A stretch of DNA of 64,000 nt. Origin: JAWRCU01 sp033542235. Its GTDB lineage: Bacteria > Pseudomonadota > Alphaproteobacteria > Rhizobiales > Rhizobiaceae. The notes beneath the pieces were generated by a model. That model was not told the origin of the DNA, did no database searches, and was given only the letters and a program-made list of their open reading frames with translations. The stretch spans positions 558,001-622,000 of the forward strand of contig NZ_JAWRCU010000002.1 of assembly GCF_033542235.1 (NCBI RefSeq), read 5' to 3'. Of this stretch, positions 17,537-26,435 are shown piece by piece (the first letter of the stretch is position 1; every line of letters starts with the position of its first letter). Position numbers and translations under genes: made by a program.

Positions 17537-17893
17537 ATGCAGTATATTTGCCTGGTCTATTGCGAGCCGGCGGCCTTCGACCGGATGTCCGAGGAGGAGC
17601 AGCGGACGCTCAACCGTGACTCGCTCGCCTATGACAGGGAACTTCAGCGCAGCGGCCACTTCATCCACGCCAACGCTCTGCAATCGACGGAGACCGCGAT
17701 CACGCTCAGGGTACGCGACAACAGGATGTCGAGCAGCGACGGGCCTTTTGCAGAGACCAAGGAGCATCTCTGCGGATTCATCCTGGTCGAGGCGGCCGGC
17801 CGTGACGAGGCGATGCGCATTGCATCGGCTATCCCCATGGCGAAATATGGCAGCATCGAACTACGCCCGGTCTACGAAATCCCGAAGGATTGA
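17537..17893 (+). CDS. YCII/DGPF domain protein 1
   Basis: A 118-residue YCII-related protein with the DGPF signature (SSDGPFAETKEHLCGF). ATG 17537 has GGAGGAG (17524-17530) 6 nt upstream; a GTG/ATG reading starting at 17522 would lie over this site. The fold is the small ferredoxin-like YCII domain, MQYICLVYCEPAAFDRM at the start and YGSIELRPVYEI at the end. DGPF proteins are consistently encoded with ECF42 sigma factors and are their main targets; their biochemical role is unknown. It is followed by a paralogue 5 nt downstream. Confidence 0.9.
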   Translation: MQYICLVYCEPAAFDRMSEEEQRTLNRDSLAYDRELQRSGHFIHANALQSTETAITLRVRDNRMSSSDGPFAETKEHLCGFILVEAAGRDEAMRIASAIPMAKYGSIELRPVYEIPKD

Positions 17894-17898
17894 TCGCC

Positions 17899-18276
17899 AT
17901 GAAATATGTCTGCCTGGTCTATCTCGATGAATCGATTTTCGCGCCAATGTCCGACTATGAACGCGGCCTGTTCGTCAATGAAGCGCTCGACAGCGACGAA
18001 GCGCTGCGCCGAGGCGGCAACTTCGTATACGCGAATGCGCTGCAACTGCCTGAGGCGGCGGTATCGGTCAGGGTTCGGGACAACAAGCTTTCGGCGACCG
18101 ACGGACCCTTCGCCGAGACGAAGGAGCATCTTTCCGGCTTGATCGTCATCGAGGCGCGCGACCTCAATGAGGCGATCCGGCTCGCCGGCAACATCCCCAT
18201 GGCCCGCCTCGGCACGATTGAAGTTCGCCCGGTAAGGGAGCTTGAGCGCATGGAGATCGGAGACAAGCAAGTTTGA
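17899..18276 (+). CDS. YCII/DGPF domain protein 2
   Basis: A 125-residue paralogue of the preceding gene, with the same signature (TDGPFAETKEHLSGL) and overall layout (MKYVCLVYLDESIFAPM; LGTIEVRPVREL). ATG 17899 has AAGGA 9 nt upstream, inside the previous gene's last codons. The two copies share the core motif but differ widely elsewhere, pointing to an old duplication. The gene overlaps the sigma factor start by 4 bases (a GTT TGA/TTGA-type junction), so translation is coupled across the operon. Confidence 0.9.
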   Translation: MKYVCLVYLDESIFAPMSDYERGLFVNEALDSDEALRRGGNFVYANALQLPEAAVSVRVRDNKLSATDGPFAETKEHLSGLIVIEARDLNEAIRLAGNIPMARLGTIEVRPVRELERMEIGDKQV

Positions 18277-19535
18277 ACGAGACGGGTGCCGTCACCAGCG
18301 GCAAGCTGGAAGCGATCTATCGGAGTGACGCGCGTCGCGTGCTGGCCACGCTGATCCGCCTGCTTGGCGATTTCGATCGCGCCGAGGAGGCGCTTGCCGA
18401 CGCATTTGCTGCCGCTGCCGCGCAATGGCCGCGTGACGGCATTCCGAAGAAGCCCTTTGCCTGGCTGGTCTCGGCTGGTCGTTTCCGCGCCATCGACCGG
18501 CTGCGCCGCAAGGCGCGCCACGACGCCTCCTTGAAGGATCTGGCAATGCAATTCGAATCCGAAGCGGCCGAGCCGCCGGAATGGGATGACAAGCTGATAG
18601 AGGACGACCAGCTCCGGCTGATCTTCACGTGCTGCCATCCCGCCCTGTCGCCGGACGCGCAGGTCGCCATGACGCTGCGCGAGGTATGCGGGCTGAGGAC
18701 CGAGGAGATCGCCGCTGCCTTTCTGGTCTCCGCGCCGACTGTTGCCCAACGCATCGTCAGGGCCAAGGCCAGGATCCGCGACGAGAACATACCGTACGAG
18801 ACGCCGGCCAGCGACGAACTCTCCGGGCGGCTCGAATATGTCCTGCGCGCGGTCTATCTCGTTTTCAACGAGGGCTATCTCGCTTCGTCGGGCGCATCCG
18901 TCACCCGTGCCGATCTTTCGGCCGAGGCCATCCGGCTTGGCCGGCTGTTGGTCCAGTTGCTGCCCGATCCTGAAGCGCTCGGGTTGCTTGCGCTGATGCT
19001 CCTGCAGGAATCGCGTCACGCGGCGCGCGCCACGGCTTCGGGCGCCATCGTTCTTCTCCAGGACCAGGACCGCTCGCATTGGGACCGCGGCCTCATCGAA
19101 GAGGGACTGGCGCTGGTGAGGCGGGCATTCGCGGGCGGCGAGGTCGGCTCCTATGCCATCCAGGCCGCAATCGCCGCCGAACATGCGCATGCAGACAGCA
19201 TCGACCGGACCGACTGGCGCAAGATCGTCTCGCTCTACAACCTCCTGCTGCGTGCCGATCCCTCGCCGGTCGCCGAGCTGAACCGTGCGGCGGCGATGGC
19301 CGAGTGCGACGGGGCCGAGGCAGGACTCGCGCTGATCGATGCGATCCTGGCACGCGGCGATCTTGCCGACTACCATCCCGCCTATGCCGCGCGCGCCGAG
19401 CTTTGCCGGCGGCTGAGCCGCCTCGACGAAGCGCGGGCTTCCTACGCCAAGGCGCTGTCCCTCGCGCAGCAGGGACCCGTGCGGGAATTGCTGATGCGGC
19501 AGGCCTTGGGACTCGGCGCTGGGCCGGAAAGTTAG
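18273..19535 (+). CDS. ECF42-type RNA polymerase sigma factor with TPR-like tail
   Basis: A 420-residue sigma factor. Region 2 (RRVLATLIRLLGDFDRAEEALADAFAAAAAQWP... FRAIDRLRRKARHD) and region 4 (LREVCGLRTEEIAAAFLVSAPTVAQRIVRAKARIRD) occupy residues 1-175. The remaining 245 residues form a helical TPR-like extension (ELNRAAAMAECDGAEAGLALIDAIL, YAARAELCRRLSRLDEARASYAKALSLA). This size and the two adjacent DGPF genes define group ECF42, which has no classical anti-sigma; the tail itself is needed for activity in the studied members. The start is TTG at 18273, overlapping the preceding stop. Confidence 0.9.
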   Translation: MNETGAVTSGKLEAIYRSDARRVLATLIRLLGDFDRAEEALADAFAAAAAQWPRDGIPKKPFAWLVSAGRFRAIDRLRRKARHDASLKDLAMQFESEAAEPPEWDDKLIEDDQLRLIFTCCHPALSPDAQVAMTLREVCGLRTEEIAAAFLVSAPTVAQRIVRAKARIRDENIPYETPASDELSGRLEYVLRAVYLVFNEGYLASSGASVTRADLSAEAIRLGRLLVQLLPDPEALGLLALMLLQESRHAARATASGAIVLLQDQDRSHWDRGLIEEGLALVRRAFAGGEVGSYAIQAAIAAEHAHADSIDRTDWRKIVSLYNLLLRADPSPVAELNRAAAMAECDGAEAGLALIDAILARGDLADYHPAYAARAELCRRLSRLDEARASYAKALSLAQQGPVRELLMRQALGLGAGPES

Positions 19536-19676
19536 GCAACCGCGCATTTCCAGCTTTCCTTGCGTCGGGCGATTTGCCATTCAAAATGGCTTGCTCCTGC
19601 ACCATGTTTGCCGACAATGTCTTGTTTGGGGGCAGGGCGCGCCACTGTGATCCGCCGCGCGAAGGAGGCCGAGTAG

Positions 19677-20888
19677 TTGAGAGAGCCAGAAGCCGGGAAA
19701 CCCGTGCGCGAGCGGCGCCTGTTCGGAACGTCCGCGCCCGTGCGTTCGGCCGTTGTCCAGCCCCTCTCGGCGGCGCGATGGCTGCTGATCCTGATCCTCG
19801 CCGCCGGCGTCTATTTCTTCCACGGTTTCGTGTTCCCGGTGCTGGCGGCGCTTGTCATCGCCTTCGCGACCTGGCCGCTCTACAGGAGGCTGCTTGATGG
19901 TGTCGGCGGCAACCGGACAGTCGCGGCGGCGTTGGCGATCATCTTCATCATCGCCTTCCTGGTGGTGCCGATCACACTCGCGGGCAGCTACGCAACCGGC
20001 GAGGTCCGTGATTGGGTGAGTTGGGCCTTCAGGGCCAACCGCGACGGCGCGCCCACACCGCAATGGATCGCCACCATGCCCGTTATCGGCACGTGGCTCA
20101 ACGAACTATGGACGAAGAACATCAACCATCCCGGCGGCTTGGGCGAGCTGATCCAGGTGGTCAGCGGCGCCAACATAGGCAACATCTATCGCGGGGTGCT
20201 GGTGGCCGGCGGCAGCATCTTCAATCTGCTGCTCACGCTGCTGTTCATGCTGATCGCGCTGTTCTTCGCGTATCGCGACGGCGAGTCCTTCGCAGCCCAG
20301 GTCGATCGGCTTGGCGAGCGCATCCTGCCGGCCCGCTGGGAGCGGATCTCGCGCGTGGTACCAGCGACGATCAGCTCGACTGTGACTGGCATGACGGCGA
20401 TCGCGATCGGCGAGGGTGTCGTGCTAGGCATCGCATACTGGATCGCCGGCGTGCCTTCGCCCGTGACGCTCGGCGCGATCACCGGCATCATGGCGCTGGT
20501 CCCCGGTGGAGCGCCCTTGGCCTTCACGTTGGTTTCGATCTACCTGGTCGCCAGCGGCTCGTGGATCGCAGGCGTGGGCCTGTTCGCATGGGGCTCGATC
20601 GAATTGTTCATCGTCGACAAGACGCTGAGACCCAAGCTTGTCGGCGGGCCGATCAAGCTGCCCTTCCTGCCGACTTTTTTCGGCCTCATCGGCGGCGTGA
20701 AGACCATGGGCTTCCTCGGGCTTTTCATCGGCCCTGTGCTGATGGCTCTCCTGGTGGCGATCTGGCGGGAGTGGCTGCGCGAGGTTGAGCTGGCCGACGA
20801 ACGCGCCCCGGCAGAAATATCAGGACGCGAACCCGCCCGGATCGAAGTGCTCGGCAGCGAAGGGCCGAGGAAATCCCAAACCGGGTGA
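19677..20888 (+). CDS. AI-2E family transporter (PerM/UPF0118-like)
   Basis: A 403-residue inner-membrane protein of the AI-2E exporter family with about seven to eight transmembrane helices. Typical stretches are FVFPVLAALVIAFATWPLYRRL near the N-terminus, FFAYRDGESFAAQVDRLGERILP in the middle loop, and GVPSPVTLGAITGIMALVPGGAPLAF followed by LFAWGSIELFIVDKTLRPKLVG near the end. Substrates of the family vary and cannot be read here. TTG 19677 is used as start because AAGGAGG (19662-19668) lies 8 nt upstream. It stands alone and converges with the EamA gene. Confidence 0.9.
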   Translation: MREPEAGKPVRERRLFGTSAPVRSAVVQPLSAARWLLILILAAGVYFFHGFVFPVLAALVIAFATWPLYRRLLDGVGGNRTVAAALAIIFIIAFLVVPITLAGSYATGEVRDWVSWAFRANRDGAPTPQWIATMPVIGTWLNELWTKNINHPGGLGELIQVVSGANIGNIYRGVLVAGGSIFNLLLTLLFMLIALFFAYRDGESFAAQVDRLGERILPARWERISRVVPATISSTVTGMTAIAIGEGVVLGIAYWIAGVPSPVTLGAITGIMALVPGGAPLAFTLVSIYLVASGSWIAGVGLFAWGSIELFIVDKTLRPKLVGGPIKLPFLPTFFGLIGGVKTMGFLGLFIGPVLMALLVAIWREWLREVELADERAPAEISGREPARIEVLGSEGPRKSQTG

Positions 20889-20911
20889 GATCTGTAAGAT
20901 CAAGGCTGCGA

Positions 20912-21808
20912 TTACGCGGCCTGGGCAACCGGCGAGCCTTGTCGCCGCCGGGTCGAAAAGAGCTGCCAGAGCGAATGCGCGACAAGCGCGGTGATCAGGA
21001 TCAGACCGCCGATCAGGCTGTTGCGGGAGGGCACTTCCAAGAAGATCGCCCAGACCCACACCGGCGCGAGTACTGTTTCGAGAAGATAGAACATCGCCAC
21101 CTCGCCGCCGGAGATGTAGCGCGGCCCTGAGGCGAGGCAGAAGAAGGAGAGGGGCATGACCACCGCGCCGTTGAAGATGATCCACCACGGTGCATCGATC
21201 CGGTACCCGGTCTGGCCGACCAGGAAGGCGGCGACGATGAAGGGCAAGACGACGCCGATCAGAGACGTGAAGCCCATATCCTCCTTGCTCGACCGCGAAA
21301 TGGTAATCGCTGCTGCGATCGCGAAGGCGGAAGCGAGCGCCATCAGGTCGCCAAACACAGTGCCGTTGCCGATGGAATCGCCCACGATGATCAAGATGCC
21401 GAGGATCATGACGGCCATGGCGAGAAGCGTTGCAGGGCGCGGTCGCTCCTTCAGGAAAATCCAGGAAAGCAGCGCCGAGAACATTGTGTTGAAGGCGAGG
21501 ATAAAGACCAGATTGGCGGTCGAAGTGTTGTAGACGGCGGTGATGAAGGCGATCGAGCCGAGGCCGTAAAGCGCCGACACGACAAGCCCTTTGCGGCCGG
21601 GAATGAGCTTCGGCGCGTTGCGGCTGATCAGCCGCCAGACAGCCCAGATCACGATAGCTGCGAGGAAGGTCGTGCCGGTCCTCACCATGAGGATCGACCA
21701 CGGCTCACCCTTGGCGAGCCGGATCAACGGGATATCGACGCTGAGCACCAGACCGCCGATCGCCGTTAGGATCAAGCCCTTTCGATAGTTGTGGTCGGTG
21801 GAATGCAA
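20912..21808 (-). CDS. EamA/DMT-superfamily transporter
   Basis: A 298-residue drug/metabolite-transporter superfamily protein with ten predicted membrane helices in two EamA halves. The first half ends with LAFNTMFSALLSWIFLKERP and the second with YLLETVLAPVWVWAIFLEVPSRNSLIGG, the usual helix 4-5 and 9-10 signatures. Substrate is unknown. The likely start is TTG 21808 (MHSTDHNYRKG), with GGGGG 6 nt upstream. It lies 55 bp downstream of bpt on the same strand, possibly co-transcribed. Confidence 0.9.
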   Translation of the reverse strand: MHSTDHNYRKGLILTAIGGLVLSVDIPLIRLAKGEPWSILMVRTGTTFLAAIVIWAVWRLISRNAPKLIPGRKGLVVSALYGLGSIAFITAVYNTSTANLVFILAFNTMFSALLSWIFLKERPRPATLLAMAVMILGILIIVGDSIGNGTVFGDLMALASAFAIAAAITISRSSKEDMGFTSLIGVVLPFIVAAFLVGQTGYRIDAPWWIIFNGAVVMPLSFFCLASGPRYISGGEVAMFYLLETVLAPVWVWAIFLEVPSRNSLIGGLILITALVAHSLWQLFSTRRRQGSPVAQAA

Positions 21809-21863
21809 CGCTTCGCCCCCGTCAGGAAATCAACGGCAGCGTGTGGAACGGGCCGGATTTGTC

Positions 21864-22622
21864 TTACTTCTTTGGCTCTTCGAAGCGTTCCCAGCCCTTT
21901 GGGCCGAGATGCTCCTGCGGCTGGAAGCGAATTTTATAGTTCATCTTGCGCGAGCCGTTGACCCAGTAGCCTAGATAGACATGGGGCAGCCCCATGGCTT
22001 TGGCCCGTGCGATGTGGTCGAGGATCATGTAGGTGCCGAGCGATCGTTCGGCATGATCCGGGCTGAAATAGGAATAGACCATGGAGAGGCCGTCAGCCAT
22101 CTTGTCGGTCAGCGCGACGGCGAGCAACTCGCCATGGCCCTTGCCGGTGATGAAGGAGTCCGGTCCACGCCGGCGATATTCGATGACCCTGGTATCGACA
22201 TGCGTGTCCTCGACCATCATGGCATAGTCGAGCACCGTCATGTCCGACATGCCGCCCCGACGGTGGCGGGAATCGAGATAGGAGCGGAAGAGCGAATACT
22301 GCTCGGTCGAAGGCTCGGCTTCGTGCATGGTCCCGATCAGGTCGGAATTGTGCTCGATGACGCGCCGCATGTTGCGCGACGGCTTGAACTCGTCGGTGAT
22401 GATGCGGACCGAGATGCAGGCCCGGCAGGTCTCGCAGGCCGGACGGTAGGCGATGTTCTGCGAACGCCGGAACCCGCCCTGGGTCAGGAGGTCATTGAGC
22501 TCGGGAGCCTTGTCGCCGACCAGATGGGTGAAGACCTTGCGTTCGAACTGCCCTTCTATGTAGGGGCATGGTGACGGCGCCGTGAGGAAGAACTGCGGCG
22601 ACTGTGTCGGGTGCTGCGTCAT
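21864..22622 (-). CDS. bpt: Aspartate/glutamate leucyltransferase
   Basis: A 252-residue leucyl-tRNA-protein transferase of the Bpt type, which adds leucine to proteins with N-terminal Asp or Glu and so feeds them to ClpS-ClpAP. Diagnostic features are FLTAPSPCPYIEGQFERKVF at the N-terminus, the Cys-rich YRPACETCRACISVRI, and the acceptor-domain run YSYFSPDHAERSLGTYMILDHI followed by YLGYWVNGSRKMNYKIRFQP. ATG 22622 gives the usual family length; the frame opens further upstream but with no similarity. Identification is strong. Confidence 0.94.
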   Translation of the reverse strand: MTQHPTQSPQFFLTAPSPCPYIEGQFERKVFTHLVGDKAPELNDLLTQGGFRRSQNIAYRPACETCRACISVRIITDEFKPSRNMRRVIEHNSDLIGTMHEAEPSTEQYSLFRSYLDSRHRRGGMSDMTVLDYAMMVEDTHVDTRVIEYRRRGPDSFITGKGHGELLAVALTDKMADGLSMVYSYFSPDHAERSLGTYMILDHIARAKAMGLPHVYLGYWVNGSRKMNYKIRFQPQEHLGPKGWERFEEPKK

Positions 22623-22736
22623 AGATGCCTGAAGGAAGGTTCCATGATCGCAATACCTTGGACGTGGCGGACAAAACGTCAACAGGGAATGCGGTCAGGC
22701 TCCTGTGGCCCGGGCCAATTTTTTTTGATCCTGGGA

Positions 22737-22769
22737 TAAGCCTAACGGCGGTGGCGCTAAGCCTAACGG
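22737..22769. repeat. Short direct duplication at the RDD gene end
   Basis: TAAGCCTAACGG occurs at 22737-22748 and 22758-22769, a 21-nt period. The second copy spans the RDD stop codon (22763-22765), so the gene end was duplicated once outside the frame. Confidence 0.6.
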
Positions 22770-23233
22770 TCGCTGCGCACAACAACCGTGCCCAGCAGGA
22801 GGTCATGCACAGTGCGCTTGCGGTCGAGGATCAGGCTTGCAAGCAGGATCAGCGGCGTGAGGATCACGTTGCCGGCCCAGAACAGCACCGTGTGCACGAC
22901 CGCAAAAAGCCCGTCTATGCGACCGCCCTCGAACCGCTCCAGCCGGATGGACATGGCCTGCATGCCGGTCGTGGCCTGCTTCGGCCCACCAAGCGTGTTC
23001 CACACATAGGTGAGCGCCACCGCAGGGAAGAGCACCGAGAACAGCATCCAGCCCAAGCCGAGCGTCAGCAATCCGAGGAAGAAGACCAGGATGCCGAACG
23101 GGATCAGAAGCAGCAGCACGATCAGATAGTCGATCAGGAACGCGAAGACGCGCCGCGTGCGCACGCCCTCGTAGAGCCTGTAGTCGTCGAGACGGCTGTT
23201 GATGATCTCGCCGTCGAGCACCCGCGATTCCAT
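22763..23233 (-). CDS. RDD family membrane protein
   Basis: A 156-residue RDD-domain protein with three to four membrane helices: VRTRRVFAFLIDYLIVLLLLIPFGILVFFLG, the second pair LGWMLFSVLFPAVALTYVW, and a late helix LFWAGNVILTPLILLASLI. The RDD arginine and aspartates appear as RTRRVFAFLIDY and LDRKRTVHDLLLGTVVV. The function of the family is not settled; some act as Na+/H+ antiporters. ATG 23233 has AAGGA 6 nt upstream. A 21-bp direct duplication including the stop codon lies at the 3' end. Confidence 0.88.
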   Translation of the reverse strand: MESRVLDGEIINSRLDDYRLYEGVRTRRVFAFLIDYLIVLLLLIPFGILVFFLGLLTLGLGWMLFSVLFPAVALTYVWNTLGGPKQATTGMQAMSIRLERFEGGRIDGLFAVVHTVLFWAGNVILTPLILLASLILDRKRTVHDLLLGTVVVRSDR

Positions 23234-23408
23234 CGTCGTTCCTTCACATGCCGCAGCTAACCTCCGGCGGCTCCATGCAAATGGTGATCGGCGCCGGGAA
23301 TTCAAGAACATCACGCTGGCGCCCAAACCTGAAATGCGAGCGCTCAGTTGAGTTTCGATCGGGGAACGCGCTACTTGCAGGATTGCGGCAGGCGGGACGA
23401 GGGGAATC

Positions 23409-24812
23409 ATGGATCACTACGACATGCTGGTAATCGGCAGCGGGCCTTCCGGTCGGCGTGCCGCAATCCAGGCCGCGAAGCTAGGCAAGTCCGTGCTTGT
23501 CATCGACAAGGGCCGGAGACTTGGCGGTGTCTCCGTGCACACCGGCACTATCCCGTCGAAGACGCTGCGTGAGACCGTGCTCAATCTCTCCGGCTGGCGT
23601 GAACGCGGCTTCTATGGCCGCGGCTACCGCGTCAAGCAGGACATCTCGATCGAGGACCTGATCCAGCGCTTGAGGAAGACGCTCGACCATGAAGTCGAGG
23701 TGCTGCAGCACCAATTCATGCGCAATGGCGTTCGATCGATGCGCGGACTGGCCGCCTTCAAGGACGCCAATATCGTAACGGTAACCGCGGAAACCGGCGC
23801 CGTCAGCGAAGTGGGCTTCGACCATGCGCTGATCTCGGTTGGAACCCGCCCGCATCGGCCGACCAGCGTGCCCTTCGACGACAAGAGGATCTTCGACAGC
23901 GACGAGATGCTGGAACTCGACCACCTGCCGCGCACGCTGACCGTGATCGGCGGCGGTGTCATCGGCGTGGAATATGCGACGATCTTCTCCGCGCTCGACG
24001 TTCCGGTGACGCTCATCGAGCAGCGCGACACGATCCTCGATTTCGTCGACCGGGAGATCGTCGATGACTTCATCCACCAGATGCGCGATCGCGGCATGAC
24101 GATCAGGCTGGGCGTGAGTGTCAAGGAAGTCGCGGCGCATGAAGACTACGCGCAGATCACGCTCGCCGACGGCCGTGTGATCCGCACCGAAATTGTGCTC
24201 TACGCCGCCGGCCGCACCGGCAACGTCGGCAGCCTCGGTCTCGAGACTGTTGGCATCGAAGCCGACGCACGAGGCCGCATCAAGGTCGATCCCGAAACCT
24301 TCCAGACCAGCGTGCCGAACATTTACGCGACCGGCGACGTGATCGGCTTTCCGAGCCTTGCCTCGACATCGATGGAGCAGGGCCGTGTTGCAGCCTGCCA
24401 CGCGTTCGGCGTGAAGCTGCCGCCGCCCCCCGAGACATTTCCCTATGGCATTTATGCAGTGCCGGAGATCTCGACCGTTGGCCAGTCGGAGGAGGAGGTG
24501 CGCGAGAGCGGCGTGCCCTACGAGATCGGCGTGGCGCGCTTCCGAGAAACCTCACGCGGTCATATCATGGGTGTCGACTCCGGTTTTCTGAAGCTGATCT
24601 TCGCGCTGGAAAACCGCCGCCTGCTCGGCGCTCATATCGCCGGGGAGGGCGCAACCGAGCTGATCCATATCGGCCAGGCGGTGATCAACCTCGGCGGTAC
24701 CGTGGATTTCTTCGTCAACAACACCTTCAACTATCCGACGCTGGCGGAGGCCTACAAGATTGCCGGGCTCGATGCCTGGAACCGGATGGGGCAGGCGCAG
24801 GCGGAGGCCTGA
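23409..24812 (+). CDS. sthA: Soluble pyridine nucleotide transhydrogenase (Si-specific)
   Basis: A 467-residue flavoprotein that exchanges hydride between NADPH and NAD+. The FAD-binding Rossmann motif is VIGSGPSGRRAAIQAAKLG near residue 8, the NAD(P)-binding one VIGGGVIGVEYATIF near 178, and the second FAD motif is VPNIYATGDVIGFPSLAS. It belongs to the disulfide-reductase family but at the redox position reads GGVSVHTGTIPSKTLRE, without the CxxxxC pair, which separates SthA from lipoamide or mercuric reductases. The C-terminal dimerisation domain ends with NNTFNYPTLAEAYKIAG. It is monocistronic. Confidence 0.92.
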   Translation: MDHYDMLVIGSGPSGRRAAIQAAKLGKSVLVIDKGRRLGGVSVHTGTIPSKTLRETVLNLSGWRERGFYGRGYRVKQDISIEDLIQRLRKTLDHEVEVLQHQFMRNGVRSMRGLAAFKDANIVTVTAETGAVSEVGFDHALISVGTRPHRPTSVPFDDKRIFDSDEMLELDHLPRTLTVIGGGVIGVEYATIFSALDVPVTLIEQRDTILDFVDREIVDDFIHQMRDRGMTIRLGVSVKEVAAHEDYAQITLADGRVIRTEIVLYAAGRTGNVGSLGLETVGIEADARGRIKVDPETFQTSVPNIYATGDVIGFPSLASTSMEQGRVAACHAFGVKLPPPPETFPYGIYAVPEISTVGQSEEEVRESGVPYEIGVARFRETSRGHIMGVDSGFLKLIFALENRRLLGAHIAGEGATELIHIGQAVINLGGTVDFFVNNTFNYPTLAEAYKIAGLDAWNRMGQAQAEA

Positions 24813-24900
24813 GCACCTCCTGCGATCGGCGATTGCGGATGCCCCACGGCTCCCGTAAGCGGGTGAGGACTATCGGCGCTGCTGGGCGCGACCTCGGATC

Positions 24901-24955
24901 CTCCCCTGCGAAGCGGGCAGAGGGACCGCCGAAGGTGGTGAAGGGGGCGCTCGCC
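24901..24955. repeat. Fragment resembling a dispersed rhizobial intergenic repeat
   Basis: The stretch with TCCCCTGCGAAGCGGGCAGA then GACCGCCGAAGGTGGTG is, from memory, similar to palindromic elements repeated between genes in Mesorhizobium and relatives. Only one copy is seen in this window, so the repeat status is not shown here. Confidence 0.35.
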
Positions 24956-24964
24956 ATTTGATAT

Positions 24965-25315
24965 TCAAGATTTTCTCCCCGACAGCGCCGAAGCAGCAAT
25001 AAGCAGCCAGCCGGCGATCAGCAGAGTGCCGCCCACCGGTGCCGCAAGCGGAAAGAGCCGCGTGCCGAGGAAATCCAGGGCGATGAGGTCGCCCGAGAAG
25101 AGCACGACGCCGATCAGAAGAATGAAACCGGCGATGCGCAGCATGCGGCTGCCGCTGACCAATCCGATTCCAAGAAAAGCAGGCGCGTGCGCGAGCAGGA
25201 ACGAGGCTGCGGTGCCGGTGAAAGCGCCGCCTCCATGGGCCGCGGCGGCTGAAAGCCCGACGCCGGCCGCGCCGCAGAGCCCGGCGGCGAGAACGAAGAG
25301 GTGGTCAGAGTTCAT
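24965..25315 (-). CDS. DUF423 family membrane protein
   Basis: A 116-residue membrane protein of the DUF423 (YgdD-like) family. It has four hydrophobic helices and the family pattern GAAGVGLSAAAAHGGG in the first, ALDFLGTRLFPLAAPVGGTLLIAGWLLI at the end. The role of the family is not known. ATG 25315 is preferred; ATG 25321 adds two residues. It converges with sthA over a 152-bp gap that contains a repeat-like fragment. Confidence 0.88.
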   Translation of the reverse strand: MNSDHLFVLAAGLCGAAGVGLSAAAAHGGGAFTGTAASFLLAHAPAFLGIGLVSGSRMLRIAGFILLIGVVLFSGDLIALDFLGTRLFPLAAPVGGTLLIAGWLLIAASALSGRKS

Positions 25316-25505
25316 GAACATTTCGCTGCTGCCTTGCGCCGGAATAGGTTCTGACCTCCGATATCGCTTGCACATCATGGGCGCGCTGCGTCACGGCGTA
25401 TCAGCCGATCTGATGATGGGCCCCTTTCGGTCGATGCTATAGCTTGCCGCATAGGGTGGAAGTCCGCTAGCACTAGCGGTCGCGAACAATTCCGGAGGAA
25501 AAGCC

Positions 25506-26393
25506 ATGGCAAAACGCATTGTCTTCACCGGCGGCTCCGGCAAGGCCGGCCGGCATGTCGTGCCATGGCTGAAGGGCAAGGGCCATGAGATCCTCAACCT
25601 CGATTTGAAACCGCTCGACTGCCCAGGCGTCAACACCCTGATCACCGACGTGACCGACAGCGGACAGGTTTTCAACGCGCTGTCGATGCATTTCGGGTTC
25701 GAGGGCTACGACACCGGGCAGGGACCCGCCAAGGTCGACGCCGTCGTTCATTTTGCCGCAATACCGCGCGTGCTGATCGCCCCTGACAACACGACCTACA
25801 GCGTCAACGTGGTCAGTACCTACAACGTCATCGAAGCGGCGATGAAGCTCGGAATCCGCAAAGTTGTGATCGCCTCGAGCGAGACGACCTATGGTGTCTG
25901 CTTTGCCGAAGGCGACAAGGATTTTCATCAATTCCCCCTCGAGGAGGACTATGACGTCGACCCGATGGATAGCTACGGGCTCTCCAAGGTCGTCAATGAA
26001 AAGACTGCCCGCGCATTTGCAATGCGCTACGGCGCCGACATCTACGCGCTGCGCATCGGCAACGTGATCGAGCCGCACGAATACGATCTGTTCCCCGGCT
26101 TCCTGGCCAATCCGCCGTCGCGCAAGCGCAACGCGTGGAGCTATATCGATGCGCGCGACCTCGGGCAGATCGTTCATCTGTGCCTGGAGAAGGACGGGCT
26201 GGGCTACCAGGTATTCAATGCCGTCAACGATACGATCACCGCGAATGAGCCGACCGAGCAATTCCTGAAGCGCTGGGCGCCCGGCACCCCGATCCAGCGC
26301 CCCATGGGCGAGCGCGAGGCGCCGCTCTCCAACCGCAAGGCCCGCGAGGTGCTCGGTTTCAAGGAGGAGCACGACTGGCGGAAATATGTCTGA
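25506..26393 (+). CDS. NAD-dependent epimerase/dehydratase family protein
   Basis: A 295-residue extended short-chain dehydrogenase. FTGGSGKAGRHVVPWL is the N-terminal dinucleotide-binding TGxxGxxG motif (one residue variant), AVVHFAAIPRV the second, SSETTYG the catalytic Ser/Thr strand, and YGLSKVVNEK the Tyr-xxx-Lys pair. Such proteins act on nucleotide sugars or uronates; the substrate is not evident. GGAGGA lies 6 nt before ATG 25506. It converges with the nuoD-like gene. Confidence 0.87.
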   Translation: MAKRIVFTGGSGKAGRHVVPWLKGKGHEILNLDLKPLDCPGVNTLITDVTDSGQVFNALSMHFGFEGYDTGQGPAKVDAVVHFAAIPRVLIAPDNTTYSVNVVSTYNVIEAAMKLGIRKVVIASSETTYGVCFAEGDKDFHQFPLEEDYDVDPMDSYGLSKVVNEKTARAFAMRYGADIYALRIGNVIEPHEYDLFPGFLANPPSRKRNAWSYIDARDLGQIVHLCLEKDGLGYQVFNAVNDTITANEPTEQFLKRWAPGTPIQRPMGEREAPLSNRKAREVLGFKEEHDWRKYV

Positions 26394-26435
26394 GGCCGGC
26401 GAATGAAGCGCCGGGGACAGTTTCGCGGCGCCGGC

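Noticed and set aside
16995..17537. 180-codon plus-strand frame across the small membrane protein gene
   Set aside because: Overlaps a minus-strand gene with good start and membrane helix, and runs into the operon ribosome site.
17955..19580. 541-codon minus-strand frame opposite the DGPF/sigma operon
   Set aside because: Antisense shadow; the plus-strand genes are clear and the composition is not protein-like.
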